This document shows, one piece after another, positions 43,453 through 54,684 of a stretch of DNA of 64,000 bases. The DNA comes from Psychrobacter sp. NG254 (lineage in GTDB: Bacteria; Pseudomonadota; Gammaproteobacteria; Pseudomonadales; Moraxellaceae). The notes below the pieces were generated by a model. That model worked only from the letters and a program-made list of their open reading frames with translations, had not been told where the DNA came from and did not search any database. The DNA lies in contig NZ_JADHDA010000004.1 of the NCBI RefSeq assembly GCF_015277735.1, forward strand, positions 1 to 64,000, read 5' to 3'. The position numbers and the translations under genes were made by a program. Every line of letters starts with the position of its first letter. The first letter of the stretch is position 1.

Positions 43453-44403
43453 ATGAGCGTAGCAAATATAAGTTTAAGCAAGTGGCATAAAGTTGCTGGA
43501 ATCGGGTTGGTATGTAGTTTGGTGCTTGCAGGCTGTGATCGCTCAGATAAAGAAGAGTCTACTGAGGCAGCAGAGCTCACTGAGCAGGACGCTGCAGAGT
43601 CTGAAACCGCTGTTGCTCCTGCCGTTAGCTGTGACGACCCAATGGTACAAGATCGCCTAAAGACAGCACTACGAAACACCCTGAATCAACAAGCACAGTC
43701 ATCGGCTGCCAACTATGCCAATGAGGCAGAGATCAGTCTAGACAGTGGCACTATTACCGAAAAAACCAATGGTATCGTCATTGATGTGCAGAATGCCGCT
43801 ATCCTACAGCAAGCCAATGACAATGGTATGACCACGTGTCAGGCAAGTGTCAGTATGACGCTGCCAAGCGAAGATCTGTATCAAGCCAGCCAAGTACAAG
43901 CGGCTAATAATCAGCCAAGCTTACAGTCACGTTTGGCACAAGATAACATCCGTATCAATAACAATATGCTCGTTGATGATGCCTTTACTTATATCGTTGG
44001 TACTCAGGGCGGTCAAGTACGTACACGTATTGCTGGACAGCCAGCCCTAATGACAGTTGTGGCAGATGTGGTGGCCGGTTCTGTACTCAAAGGTGCAATG
44101 GATGCACAGCGTGCACAACGCGCCGCTGAGCGTCCTGCGCCTACGCAAAATAATAGAACCCAACCAGCACCAGTTCGCCAGCCTAAGATAGTCACGCCAA
44201 CTGAGCCGACGCCTCCTGCTCAGCCTGCAACGCCGCCAACTATTAACAAACCGACCAGTAGTCAAAGCAGCTCAGCAGACAATAGCCAAGCGGCTACCAG
44301 TACTGAGCCTAAAAAACCAGCAACGCCTGCTGTCCCTAAGATGGTGCCAAAAGATGACAGCATCGATATGGTGATTATTGAAGATGACAGCGCTACTTAT
44401 TAA
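43453..44403 (+). CDS. Hypothetical lipoprotein
   Basis: 316 residues. A type II signal peptide ends in the lipobox LVLAGC, so Cys28 would be lipidated; Asp29 at the +2 position would, by the E. coli rule, favour retention in the inner membrane. An acidic linker (30-60) leads to a moderately conserved-looking domain (about 62-225) with two cysteines (SCDDPMVQDRLK and MTTCQASVSMTL) that could form a disulfide. The last ~95 residues are a Pro/Thr/Gln-rich low-complexity tail ending IDMVIIEDDSATY. No domain recognised. Transcribed alone, with its own terminator. Confidence 0.7.
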   Translation: MSVANISLSKWHKVAGIGLVCSLVLAGCDRSDKEESTEAAELTEQDAAESETAVAPAVSCDDPMVQDRLKTALRNTLNQQAQSSAANYANEAEISLDSGTITEKTNGIVIDVQNAAILQQANDNGMTTCQASVSMTLPSEDLYQASQVQAANNQPSLQSRLAQDNIRINNNMLVDDAFTYIVGTQGGQVRTRIAGQPALMTVVADVVAGSVLKGAMDAQRAQRAAERPAPTQNNRTQPAPVRQPKIVTPTEPTPPAQPATPPTINKPTSSQSSSADNSQAATSTEPKKPATPAVPKMVPKDDSIDMVIIEDDSATY

Positions 44404-44465
44404 TTTTTATCCCCTTAGTAGCATTTAATTATTAGCTAATAATCTTAATCACTATGCTAAATAAC

Positions 44466-44499
44466 AAAAATCCCGCAACAGCAATGTCGCGGGATTTTT
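44466..44499. terminator. Bidirectional intrinsic terminator
   Basis: AAAAATCCCGC / GCGGGATTTTT, perfect 11-bp stem, between the convergent lipoprotein and adenosyltransferase genes. Confidence 0.9.
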
Positions 44500-44541
44500 A
44501 TGCGTTTAAGAGTATCAATAGCCGCTATCTAGTCTTTGTCA

Positions 44542-45138
44542 TTAGCCGTTTTTAGCGAATGACTGCAATGCTTGACTGTCCCACAACACCTCAGAGACTT
44601 GTTCGGGATCAGTACAAAAGCGCGCGGCGACAAACAACCAATCAGATAAACGGTTGATAAAGCTTACCGCAGTCAGGCGAATGGCGTCTGGACGTTGCTG
44701 CTGCAATAGTACGGCTTGGCGCTCAGCACGGCGACAGACACTACGTGCGACATGCAGCTGACTCACCAATACTGACCCTGTTGGCAGAATAAAGTCTTTT
44801 AGCGGTGGCAGAGTGGTATTCATTGCATCAATTTGCTGCTCTACCCATTCAATATGGGTGGCATTCACGCCTTCGTATTCTGGCATAGCAAGTTCACCGC
44901 CTATATTGAACAATAAGTGCTGAATGATAACTAAGGCTTCAGAAAACTCCTTTTCAATAGATTGCCCTTTATTTCTTTTTAGTTGCGCCCGTACTAGACC
45001 AATGTGTGAGTTGAGCTCGTCGATATCACCCATGACACTGAATAGATTGTCCGCTTTGCTGACGCGGCTACCATCAGCCATACCAGTGCTGCCATCATCT
45101 CCAGTACGCGTATATATTTTGCTCAAGCGATTGCCCAT
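44542..45138 (-). CDS. Cob(I)alamin adenosyltransferase, PduO type
   Basis: 198 residues from the ATG preceded by AAGGATATAGAC; an in-frame ATG nine codons upstream lacks a site. The ATP-binding N-terminal motif IYTRTGDDGSTGMADGSRVSKAD, GDIDELNSHIGLVRAQL, LLFNIGGELAMPE, FILPTGSVLVSQLHVARSVCRRAERQAV and FINRLSDWLFVAARF are the standard PduO/MMAB blocks. It transfers adenosyl from ATP to cobalamin to form coenzyme B12. No B12-synthesis genes or riboswitch are visible nearby, so it probably serves salvage of external cobalamin. Confidence 0.93.
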   Translation of the reverse strand: MGNRLSKIYTRTGDDGSTGMADGSRVSKADNLFSVMGDIDELNSHIGLVRAQLKRNKGQSIEKEFSEALVIIQHLLFNIGGELAMPEYEGVNATHIEWVEQQIDAMNTTLPPLKDFILPTGSVLVSQLHVARSVCRRAERQAVLLQQQRPDAIRLTAVSFINRLSDWLFVAARFCTDPEQVSEVLWDSQALQSFAKNG

Positions 45139-45354
45139 GTCTATATCCTTAACGGTTTTTACCATTGAATGGTGTTAGTTGCGTGCTCATTGTAGTATTT
45201 TACAGCGCTTTTCGCTAAGATAATGGGTTACGTTTTATGATGATTATCACAGTTGTCGCTATCGATGATTGATTGAGTGCTGCTCATGTCATTACTTTCG
45301 TTTATTTTGTTTACCTATTTTTATTTTACCTATTGTTAAAAAGGCTTTTTTACT

Positions 45355-46815
45355 ATGACCACACCACTTGCCGATGCGATGTCTCAGCTTGCCATTCATG
45401 ACTCACTCACTGGCGGCAAACGTCAGTTTGTACCACTCAAAGCAGGACAAGTCGGCATGTATGTGTGCGGTATGACCGTTTATGATTATTGTCATATTGG
45501 GCATGCACGTGTGATGGTTGGGTTCGATATGGCAGTGCGCTGGCTGACGCAGTTGGGCTATAACGTCAATTACGTTCGTAATATCACCGATATCGATGAC
45601 AAGATTATTGCGCGTGCTTCTGAAAATGGCGAAGAGATTGGTACGTTGACGCAGCGTTTTATTGAAGCCATGCACGCAGACGCGACCGCCCTTGGCTGCG
45701 AGATGCCAAATGCTGAGCCGCGCGCGACCGATCATATCGATGATATGCAAGATATGATTGAGACGCTAGTCACCGGCGACTATGCCTATGCAGGCGACAA
45801 TGGCGATGTCTATTATGCGGTCGACAGTTTTGCTGATTATGGCAAATTATCCAAGCGTAATCTTGATGAGATGCAGGCAGGCTCGCGCGTCGATGTCGAA
45901 AACGACAAACGTAATCCATTCGACTTTGTACTATGGAAAGCGGCAAAGCCTGATGAGCCGCAGTGGGCATCACCATGGGGACAAGGTCGTCCAGGCTGGC
46001 ATATTGAATGCTCTGCCATGTCAACCAAGTGCCTAGGCAGTACGTTTGATATTCATGGCGGTGGTCATGACTTGCAGTTCCCGCATCATGAGAATGAGAT
46101 TGCCCAGTCAGAGGCAGCAACGGGCTGTGAGTATGCCCGTAATTGGATGCATGTCGGCTTTATCAATGTCGATGGTGAGAAGATGTCTAAATCGCTAGGT
46201 AACTTTTTTACCATTCGCGACGTGATGGCAAAATACCTGCCAGAAACGGTACGTTTTTTCTTATTATCGAGTCACTATCGTAGCCAAGTCAATTTCTCTG
46301 ATAGCGCATTGGATGAAGCACACAATGGCCTAAGCAGACTATATAACGTTCTAAAATTGGCTGAACAGCTAAAGGGTGAGACGCTAATAATCGACGAAGC
46401 GCTGACTACTGAAGCCTATAGTAGTGCAGCTGGGCAAGATTTTATCAAAGCAATGAATGATGACTTTAATAGCTCAACCGCGATCAGTGTCTTGTTTGGG
46501 CTGGCACGAGATATTACTAAAGCCATCAAAGCTGAAGAAATAGATACCGCATGGCAGTCGGCACAGCAACTAAAGGCATTGGCGCAAGTGCTCAATATCT
46601 TGCAGCAGCCTGTGAATCAGTTTTTGCAAGCCGTGATTGGGGAACAGGCAGAAGACGGTTTGAGTGATGCGGCCATTGATGGACTAATCACCCAGCGTGC
46701 AGAAGCTAAAGCTAACAAAAACTTTGCGCGTGCTGATGAGGTGCGTGAGCAGCTAAAAGAAGCTGGGATTGAGCTTGAAGACAGTCGTGCTGGTACGACA
46801 TGGCGCCGCGCCTAA
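45355..46815 (+). CDS. cysS: Cysteinyl-tRNA synthetase
   Basis: 486 residues, class I synthetase. Zinc ligand Cys38 in [19 protein letters not shown] with the HIGH motif at 47-50; [14 protein letters not shown] and [20 protein letters not shown] (zinc site and Cys recognition); and KMSKS at 276-280. The C-terminal helical domain ends [16 protein letters not shown] as in E. coli. It charges tRNA-Cys with cysteine and is essential. A terminator follows at 46957. Confidence 0.97.
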   Translation: MTTPLADAMSQLAIHDSLTGGKRQFVPLKAGQVGMYVCGMTVYDYCHIGHARVMVGFDMAVRWLTQLGYNVNYVRNITDIDDKIIARASENGEEIGTLTQRFIEAMHADATALGCEMPNAEPRATDHIDDMQDMIETLVTGDYAYAGDNGDVYYAVDSFADYGKLSKRNLDEMQAGSRVDVENDKRNPFDFVLWKAAKPDEPQWASPWGQGRPGWHIECSAMSTKCLGSTFDIHGGGHDLQFPHHENEIAQSEAATGCEYARNWMHVGFINVDGEKMSKSLGNFFTIRDVMAKYLPETVRFFLLSSHYRSQVNFSDSALDEAHNGLSRLYNVLKLAEQLKGETLIIDEALTTEAYSSAAGQDFIKAMNDDFNSSTAISVLFGLARDITKAIKAEEIDTAWQSAQQLKALAQVLNILQQPVNQFLQAVIGEQAEDGLSDAAIDGLITQRAEAKANKNFARADEVREQLKEAGIELEDSRAGTTWRRA

Positions 46816-46956
46816 AACATGGCTGACTGAAAAAGGCAATCATTGACGGTGATTGATATCGTTTTGTCTAAAGTGCTATTTCTAACGTTTCTTCCTTAAA
46901 TGCGCAAATGTGAGTGATAAAATATATATGCGCTTTACCTTTATCTTAATGAATCA

Positions 46957-46980
46957 AGTCAGCGTTGCGCTGGCTTTTTT
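46957..46980 (+). terminator. Terminator after cysS
   Basis: AGTCAGCG, TTG, CGCTGGCT plus T-run; 8-bp stem with one G-U pair. Confidence 0.7.
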
Positions 46981-47080
46981 TTGCGTAATAGTTGAATATG
47001 AAATAGACCTTAAATTAAGTTAAGCTTTATTCAGTGCAGCTTTGTCCCATCATTTCTCGCAAACCAGTGATTGATAAAAT

Positions 47081-49072
47081 ATGAAAACTTTTAAAAATAG
47101 CCCTATTGATTGTCATAGAACGACCACGAGTTCTGACCACAATCATGACCTAAATAAAGAGCCACGTCATATTTTCTACCATGCTTGGCAATTACTGCTC
47201 GGATATATGGTGGTTGCTATGATGGCGATTGGTATGCCCGTCAATGCTGCAAGCAATAACGATGAGATAAGTAGCAATGAACAAGCGACATCCTCATCCT
47301 CGGACAAACCTGACAGTTTAACGGAATATGCCGCCCAACAGGTGGACACGCTAAAAAACACAAATATCAGTCTCTCTGCTGTGGCGGAAGAGATTTTTGA
47401 TCCTACTGAGCGCAGTGCAGTGGAGCAGGCAGGCACGCTACAGGGTGACTCTGCACTGACCGGAGAGTTTAATGAGGGCTACTATTTACTCGACACGCTC
47501 AATAGAGGGCTGCCACCGCTGGCTCAGCCACCCAACCTAGAGACACCACTTGCCGCTTTAGAGTTTTTTCAATCAGCAGTTATGAAGCAGCAATACGATT
47601 TGGCTTCTTATGCACTGAACATGAATTTGATTGATGAGACTACCCAACGTAGCCGTGCGATTGATTTAACGAAACGGCTGGATTTTTTATTGTCTGAAAA
47701 AGAGCTGTATGTTTTCGATGATATGCCAGATCGTCCTGACGGCCTCATCGAGCCACCGCTTGGCAATAGCAGCAGTATCATGGGGATTGCGAGACGTTCT
47801 ATTCAATTGGGTTATATCGATTACCGAGAGCGCCGCGTGCCTATTTATTTGCAGCGAGTACGAGTAGGGGACGGGGCACCTATTTGGGTATTTTCTGCGC
47901 AGACGGTAGGCAATATTGACAACCTGTATGAGCAATATCATCCAGCAGAATTCGAGCGTTATTTACCTACATGGCTTAAGCTCAAATTTTTTGGGATTGC
48001 GCTATGGGAGTTTGCCTCGTTATTGCTGTTTTTCTTATTGACCATGGGTGTGGGCTGGCTACTCAGTAAAGGCACGGAAAAGCTCATCAGCCGTTATATT
48101 GATGATGAAAAATACACCATGTACGTCGGCAGTACCAACGGCATAGCAGATTTGGTCAGTAAGCTGACGGTACCGCTGACATTTACCATCAGTTTTTCAC
48201 TGGTTTTTACCTTGGTTTCGGGCGGATTTCCTTATTTGGATGCGGTTGCCTCGTCGACTCGTCCGCTTATCTGGATTGGCTTGGTGTTTAGCACCATGTG
48301 GTTTGGCATACGTGCGATTAACTTTTTTGCCAATCGCTATCAAGACATGCAGATTGAAAATCTAGGAGAGGAGCACTTTGATAAAGTGCGACAACGCCGT
48401 ACTTATGTTTCGATATTTCGCCGAGTTTTCATCTTTGTCATGATATTGGGCAGTATCTGGATAGGTCTGAGTGAGTTTGCCAACATGGAAGGTCTTGGCA
48501 AAACGTTACTTACATCGGCTGGGATCGCGGGCGTGGTTATTGGTATCGCAGCTCAACCGATACTGGGTAATATCATTGCTGGAGTACAAGTGGCAGTGAC
48601 GCAGCCTGTTAGGATTGGTGACAGTGTGATCATGGACGGTAACTTTAGTACGATTGAAGACCTGCGTTATACCTATGCGGTCCTAAAAACATGGGATGAG
48701 CGCCGATTAATCGTGCCAATGCGCCAATTGATTACTGATACGGTTGAGAACTGGTCACATACAGAAGTACACCAGACTTGTCCGGTGTTTTTGTATATCG
48801 ATTATGGGGCAGATATTGATGCCATTCGTGAGCAATTTGTATCGGTGACCAAGGATAACAAGCTCTGGGATGAGAAGACCGAGCCTGAAATTTTTGTGGT
48901 AGAAGTGACTGAAAGAACCATTCAACTGCGTGGTGCCGTGTCAGCGGTAGGCCCCATAGAGGCTTGGACATTGGCCTGTGAGGTACGTGAGCAGATGCTG
49001 GGCTACTTGCATCAGCAGCAGAATAAGTATTTACCGACAGAACGTTATATATTAAAAGACAATGATGAGTGA
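47081..49072 (+). CDS. MscS-family mechanosensitive ion channel with large periplasmic N-terminal domain
   Basis: 663 residues. The N-terminal hydrophobic segment (about 36-58, LLLGYMVVAMMAIGMPVNAAS) is a signal peptide or anchor, followed by a ~230-residue periplasmic domain containing two blocks for low-molecular-weight binding (LETPLAALEFFQSAVMKQQYDLASYALNM; RVRVGDGAPIWVFSAQTVGNIDNLY). Four to five transmembrane helices follow (about 305-475). The pore helix is LLTSAGIAGVVIGIAAQPILGNIIAGVQVAVTQPVRIGDSVIMDG, with the cytosolic MscS beta and alpha/beta domains after it. It should release solutes on hypo-osmotic shock; the large N-domain suggests an MscM-like member. Confidence 0.9.
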   Translation: MKTFKNSPIDCHRTTTSSDHNHDLNKEPRHIFYHAWQLLLGYMVVAMMAIGMPVNAASNNDEISSNEQATSSSSDKPDSLTEYAAQQVDTLKNTNISLSAVAEEIFDPTERSAVEQAGTLQGDSALTGEFNEGYYLLDTLNRGLPPLAQPPNLETPLAALEFFQSAVMKQQYDLASYALNMNLIDETTQRSRAIDLTKRLDFLLSEKELYVFDDMPDRPDGLIEPPLGNSSSIMGIARRSIQLGYIDYRERRVPIYLQRVRVGDGAPIWVFSAQTVGNIDNLYEQYHPAEFERYLPTWLKLKFFGIALWEFASLLLFFLLTMGVGWLLSKGTEKLISRYIDDEKYTMYVGSTNGIADLVSKLTVPLTFTISFSLVFTLVSGGFPYLDAVASSTRPLIWIGLVFSTMWFGIRAINFFANRYQDMQIENLGEEHFDKVRQRRTYVSIFRRVFIFVMILGSIWIGLSEFANMEGLGKTLLTSAGIAGVVIGIAAQPILGNIIAGVQVAVTQPVRIGDSVIMDGNFSTIEDLRYTYAVLKTWDERRLIVPMRQLITDTVENWSHTEVHQTCPVFLYIDYGADIDAIREQFVSVTKDNKLWDEKTEPEIFVVEVTERTIQLRGAVSAVGPIEAWTLACEVREQMLGYLHQQQNKYLPTERYILKDNDE

Positions 49073-49184
49073 GTCATCAGGATGCGATAAGGTACTGCTT
49101 TTAGGTCGAGGACTTTCTAATTGCTTTTATATTTAGGTTTGTAAAATAATCTGACAAATATAGCATGTGATTTGTGCGCTTATT

Positions 49185-49193
49185 TGTTATAAT
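49185..49193 (+). promoter_or_regulatory. Extended -10 promoter candidate for guaB
   Basis: TGTTATAAT matches an extended -10 element (TGnTATAAT). It lies about 215 bp upstream of the guaB start in an otherwise gene-free 335-bp interval (49073-49407). No convincing -35 at 17 bp; the leader would be about 210 nt. Confidence 0.4.
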
Positions 49194-49389
49194 GTGGCGT
49201 TATTTTTAAGGGATAAATGAGTCATTAAGCGTGAAGCGATACTATATTTGTTTCGACATTATATTTTATCCACTAACGACCCATCAATCAATTGCGATCC
49301 TAAAGCGTTTAGTGTAACCAGCTTTTGATCAATGATTTGTATCAGCAATATTGATTGTCTTAATGCAAAAATCCCACCCATCAAAATAA

Positions 49390-50880
<1,491 letters not shown>

Positions 50881-50949
50881 ACTGTGTTTGATCGCTCTGT
50901 ATTGCGTTAATGATAGCTGGTTTGTAGAGCTGCATTGACTTTAAAATAG

Positions 50950-50988
50950 AAACAGCCAACAATGCTTTGCTATTGTTGGCTGTTTTTT
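50950..50988 (+). terminator. Intrinsic terminator after guaB
   Basis: AAACAGCCAACAAT / ATTGTTGGCTGTTT, perfect 14-bp stem with an 8-base loop and T-run. Confidence 0.92.
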
Positions 50989-51095
50989 TGTAAAATATAG
51001 AAATAAATTATTATAATGACAGTATTGCCTGAGTATATATCGGGCCTTTTACTTTTTGATATATCACGAATTTTAAAACTTGGAGAGCAGACATA

Positions 51096-52466
51096 ATGAG
51101 CTACTTTGGTACTGATGGTATTCGCGGAAAATTTGGTAAGCTACCCATTACCCCAGATTTTATTCTAAAATTGGGCTATGTTACTGGACAGGTGCTGGTA
51201 GAAAGAAACGATAATCCTGCACGTAGGCCAAGTGTGGTGATTGGGAAGGACACACGCCTGTCAGGTTATGTGATTGAAGGCGCATTACAAGCAGGATTTA
51301 ATGCAGCAGGCGTCGATGTGCATATGCTTGGCCCACTGCCAACCCCAGCCATCGCGCATCTGACGCGCAGTTTTAATGCCGATGCTGGCGTGGTTATCTC
51401 AGCGTCGCATAATCCTTACTATGACAACGGCATCAAGTTGTTTTCAGGTGATGGCAAAAAGCTGACTGATGAGATGCAAAATGCCATCAATGATAAGCTA
51501 AAAACCATCATGAATATCGATAGCAGTGACAGCAGTTTGATGATGCCGATTTTAGACCCAGCACAACTGGGGAAGAACAATCGGATCGATGATGCAAAAG
51601 GCCGCTATATTGAGTTTTGCAAAGGCAGCTTCCCTTATCAGTACGATCTCAGTCATCTAACCATTGTGGTCGACTGTGCCAATGGTGCAGGCTATAGTGT
51701 TGCACCCAGAGTCATGCGTGAATTGGGCGCTAAAGTGATTGCTATTCACAATACACCTGATGGTATCAACATCAATGCTGATTGCGGTTCTACTCATCCT
51801 GAGAGTCTACAAAAAGCAGTGGTTGAGCACGAAGCAGATGTCGGTATCGCATTGGATGGTGATGGCGATCGTATTGTGATGGTTGATGAGACCGGTAAGC
51901 TTGTTGATGGTGATGGTATTTTGTATGTACTCGCAACCAAGGGTTTAAACAGAGCTGCAGGTGTTGTTGGTACACTCATGAGTAACATGGGATTAGAGCT
52001 GGCGCTGAAAGAGGCAGACATTGAGTTCACTCGTGCAAAAGTAGGTGATCGTTACGTGATGCATGAGCTTGAAGCAAATGGTTGGATATTGGGTGGAGAG
52101 CCATCAGGACATATTTTATGCTTAGATAAGAGCCGTACTGGGGATGCGATCATCGCAAGCTTGCAAGTGCTGGCAGTGATGCAAGCGCAAGGACGTGCCT
52201 TAAGTGAGCTTGTCGAAGGTTTTGAGGTATTGCCACAAAAGCTGGTCAATGTACGCTTGTCTAAGATGCAAGACCCATTTGAGCATGAAGAGCTGGTTGC
52301 AGCTTTTGATAAAGCTCAGGCAACCTTAGAAGGTCGTGGTCGTCTACTGATACGTCAGTCAGGTACAGAGCCGATGATTCGAGTAATGGTCGAGTCAGAT
52401 GACGAAATAGAGTGTGATGTGATGGCAAATGATCTGGCTAATCATATAAAATCGGTACTAGGCTAA
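51096..52466 (+). CDS. glmM: Phosphoglucosamine mutase
   Basis: 456 residues, alpha-D-phosphohexomutase superfamily. [12 protein letters not shown] at the N-terminus, [18 protein letters not shown], the active-site [19 protein letters not shown] with phosphoserine Ser104, the Mg-binding loop [26 protein letters not shown] for sugar recognition and [18 protein letters not shown] for phosphate binding. The GlmM pattern (length, PYYDNGIK) distinguishes it from ManB/Pgm. It interconverts glucosamine-6-P and glucosamine-1-P for UDP-GlcNAc synthesis. TTGGAGAG precedes the ATG. pdxH follows 46 bp downstream in the same direction. Confidence 0.95.
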   Translation: MSYFGTDGIRGKFGKLPITPDFILKLGYVTGQVLVERNDNPARRPSVVIGKDTRLSGYVIEGALQAGFNAAGVDVHMLGPLPTPAIAHLTRSFNADAGVVISASHNPYYDNGIKLFSGDGKKLTDEMQNAINDKLKTIMNIDSSDSSLMMPILDPAQLGKNNRIDDAKGRYIEFCKGSFPYQYDLSHLTIVVDCANGAGYSVAPRVMRELGAKVIAIHNTPDGININADCGSTHPESLQKAVVEHEADVGIALDGDGDRIVMVDETGKLVDGDGILYVLATKGLNRAAGVVGTLMSNMGLELALKEADIEFTRAKVGDRYVMHELEANGWILGGEPSGHILCLDKSRTGDAIIASLQVLAVMQAQGRALSELVEGFEVLPQKLVNVRLSKMQDPFEHEELVAAFDKAQATLEGRGRLLIRQSGTEPMIRVMVESDDEIECDVMANDLANHIKSVLG

Positions 52467-52512
52467 GATCAGTTCATATAATAAGACAACAACGTTAAAA
52501 TAAGGAATGATC

Positions 52513-53190
52513 ATGAGTATGGACTTTACCGATCAACGCCTCTCCTATGAGAAAGGTGAGCTGGATCAGCAATCAGTACCAACGTCACCATTCGAGCTTT
52601 TCAAAGCTTGGATGAGTGAGGCCTTGGTACAAAAGGTGCAAGAGCCTTACGCCATGAGTCTAGCAACATGCGGTGCAGACAATAAACCCAGCGTCCGTAT
52701 TGTCTTGTTACGCGAAATTACGGATACAGGTATTGTCTTTTATACCAATTATGAAAGCGCGAAAGGGCATGATATCGAAGAGAATCCCAATGCCGAAGCA
52801 CTGTTCTTTTGGCATGAGCTTGAGCGTCAAGTTCGTATCAGCGGTAGTATTGCTAAGATCGCTTCCGATAAATCTGCAGCCTACTTCCAAAAGCGTCCAC
52901 ACGATAGCCAAGTAGGTGCTTGGGTCAGTCAGCCACAAAGTGGTGAAGTGGCCAATCGTGCTGTCATGGAGCAAACGTTTGAACAGCTACAAGCGGAGCA
53001 TCCAGACAATAGCACTGTGCCAACGCCAGAGTTTTGGGGTGGGTATGAGATTACCATTGAAAAGATTGAGTTTTGGCAAGGTCGGGCCAATCGCATGCAT
53101 GACCGAATTGTCTATACACAGGTTAGCGGCGACAACAGTGAAGGTAATGAAGACAGCGTCAGTTGGACAACCAAGCGTCTGTTACCATAG
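52513..53190 (+). CDS. pdxH: Pyridoxamine/pyridoxine 5'-phosphate oxidase
   Basis: 225 residues from the ATG at 52513, which is spaced correctly from AAGGA; the ATG at 52507 overlaps that site. LSYEKGELDQQSVPTSPFELFKAWM, SVRIVLLREITDTGIVFYTNYESAKGHDIEENPNAEALFFWHELERQVRISG (FMN binding), YFQKRPHDSQVGAWVSQPQ and FWGGYEITIEKIEFWQGRANRMHDRIVYT are the PdxH blocks. The C-terminus ends KRLLP as usual. It makes pyridoxal 5'-phosphate. Confidence 0.95.
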   Translation: MSMDFTDQRLSYEKGELDQQSVPTSPFELFKAWMSEALVQKVQEPYAMSLATCGADNKPSVRIVLLREITDTGIVFYTNYESAKGHDIEENPNAEALFFWHELERQVRISGSIAKIASDKSAAYFQKRPHDSQVGAWVSQPQSGEVANRAVMEQTFEQLQAEHPDNSTVPTPEFWGGYEITIEKIEFWQGRANRMHDRIVYTQVSGDNSEGNEDSVSWTTKRLLP

Positions 53191-53230
53191 TATTTGTCTT
53201 ATTTTGAAATCCTAGAGTATTTGAAAGTAT

Positions 53231-53280
53231 AAAAAAGCCACTCTACATCCAGTTTTTCTGGTTTGTAGAGTGGCTTTTTT
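53231..53280. terminator. Bidirectional intrinsic terminator
   Basis: AAAAAAGCCACTCTACA / TGTAGAGTGGCTTTTTT, perfect 17-bp stem with an inner CCAG/CTGG pairing, between the convergent pdxH and EmrA-like genes. Confidence 0.93.
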
Positions 53281-53326
53281 TATGTCAGTCATTTGCATTA
53301 TTTGACACTGTTTTTTATTTAACTTT

Positions 53327-54595
53327 CTATTTAACTTCGGTATCGACATCCACTGAGACTGACATACCAGGGCGTAAGCGTGCCAGTTCAGGCTGGTTTT
53401 GATCTAAATCGATGCGTACAGGGATGCGTTGAGCAATTTTTATGTAGTTACCTGTCGCAGGGTTGGCTGCCCCTGCACTAAACTCACTGCCAGTCGCTGG
53501 TGAGATATTACTGACGCGACCAGTAAATTTGGCACCGCCAAGCGCATCTACATGGATAGTAGCGGGCTCGCCGACGGCCATACTGGCTATTTGGGTTTCC
53601 TTAAAGTTCGCAATAATCCAGATGCCTTTTGGCACGATATACATGAGCTGTGTGCCTGCACTAACATACTGACCTTCTTTGACGCTGACTTGGCTCAACT
53701 GCCCTGATTCAGGTGCTGTGATGATGGTATTGTCCAGATTGATTTGCGCCTGCTTAACCCCTGCTTCAGCATTTTTGATATTCGCATCTAGGGATGAGCG
53801 ACTACCACTGGTTTTTTCACGATTCTCTTGAGCAGCTTGTAGGTTGGCTTCTGCTTGTTGCACACCTGCCTGTGCTTGAGCAAGTTGTGCCTTGATGTGA
53901 GCCACTTCTGCTTTTGATACAGCGCCGATAGCATCTAAGCCTTGATAGCGGTTTACATCTTCACGAGCACTCTCTACATTGATTTTGGCACTATATAGGT
54001 CAGCCTTGCGTGCTTCAATTTGTGCTTGACTAGATTGCGTGTCTTGATCATTACTAGAGCGGTTGGTGACAGCCACTTCAGTATTGGCTTGTGCTTGTTC
54101 GAGCTGCTGCTGAAAGGTTCGATCGTCTATTTTTATCAATAGATCACCGGCTTTGACATTGGCAAAATCTTGTACTGCTACCTCGGTGACATAGCCAGAG
54201 ACTTGTGGGCTGATAATGGTCGTCTGGCCTTTGACAAAGGCGTTATTGGTTTGCTGTACCGTTGGGGTAAACGGTGGGAGCTTCCATGCATACAAAATCA
54301 ATGCCACACCAATGACAATCATGACAACCAATAATCCTAAATTCAGATAGGATTTTTTCTTTGGGGACCAGCCAGTAGCCGCTGCGATAGGTTCTTTTGG
54401 TGGCATAGGCGTCTCATCACGTGAGCCTTTTTGTATGTCAGTAGCTGGATTTGTCTCAGAGGTATCCGTTTGCTCTATTGTAGGATTTTCGGCCTGATTG
54501 GTATCGGTATTTGACGCAATACGTGCGTCTGTTATGGGAGCATCAGTTGACGTCTGAGGTGTTTGATTCAGTTCACTGGGTTTCTCTTGGCTCAT
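53327..54595 (-). CDS. EmrA/HlyD-family efflux membrane fusion protein
   Basis: 422 residues. A long polar, Thr/Pro-rich cytosolic tail (1-80) precedes one transmembrane helix (about 84-106, LNLGLLVVMIVIGVALILYAW). Then NNAFVKGQTTIISPQVSGYVTEVAVQDFANVKAGDLLIKIDDRTF (lipoyl), a coiled-coil hairpin of Gln/Ala-rich helices (160-280) and NTIITAPESGQLSQVSVKEGQYVSAGTQLMYIVPKGIWIIANFKETQI, typical of EmrA. The gene starts 89 bp after the stop of the MFS exporter, forming an EmrB-EmrA-type pair. No TolC gene is adjacent; a channel must come from elsewhere. Confidence 0.9.
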   Translation of the reverse strand: MSQEKPSELNQTPQTSTDAPITDARIASNTDTNQAENPTIEQTDTSETNPATDIQKGSRDETPMPPKEPIAAATGWSPKKKSYLNLGLLVVMIVIGVALILYAWKLPPFTPTVQQTNNAFVKGQTTIISPQVSGYVTEVAVQDFANVKAGDLLIKIDDRTFQQQLEQAQANTEVAVTNRSSNDQDTQSSQAQIEARKADLYSAKINVESAREDVNRYQGLDAIGAVSKAEVAHIKAQLAQAQAGVQQAEANLQAAQENREKTSGSRSSLDANIKNAEAGVKQAQINLDNTIITAPESGQLSQVSVKEGQYVSAGTQLMYIVPKGIWIIANFKETQIASMAVGEPATIHVDALGGAKFTGRVSNISPATGSEFSAGAANPATGNYIKIAQRIPVRIDLDQNQPELARLRPGMSVSVDVDTEVK

Positions 54596-54684
54596 GACGC
54601 GCTCCTAAATGTTTAATTAGCAAATACTTAAATGGTGTGGCGATAAATCAATAAAGTGAAAAATCACTCATGCAATAAAAGGCG

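Noticed and set aside
44542..45354. Cobalamin riboswitch near the adenosyltransferase gene
   Set aside because: The upstream region is only about 200 bp, and I see no B12-box-like conserved sequence or suitable hairpins.
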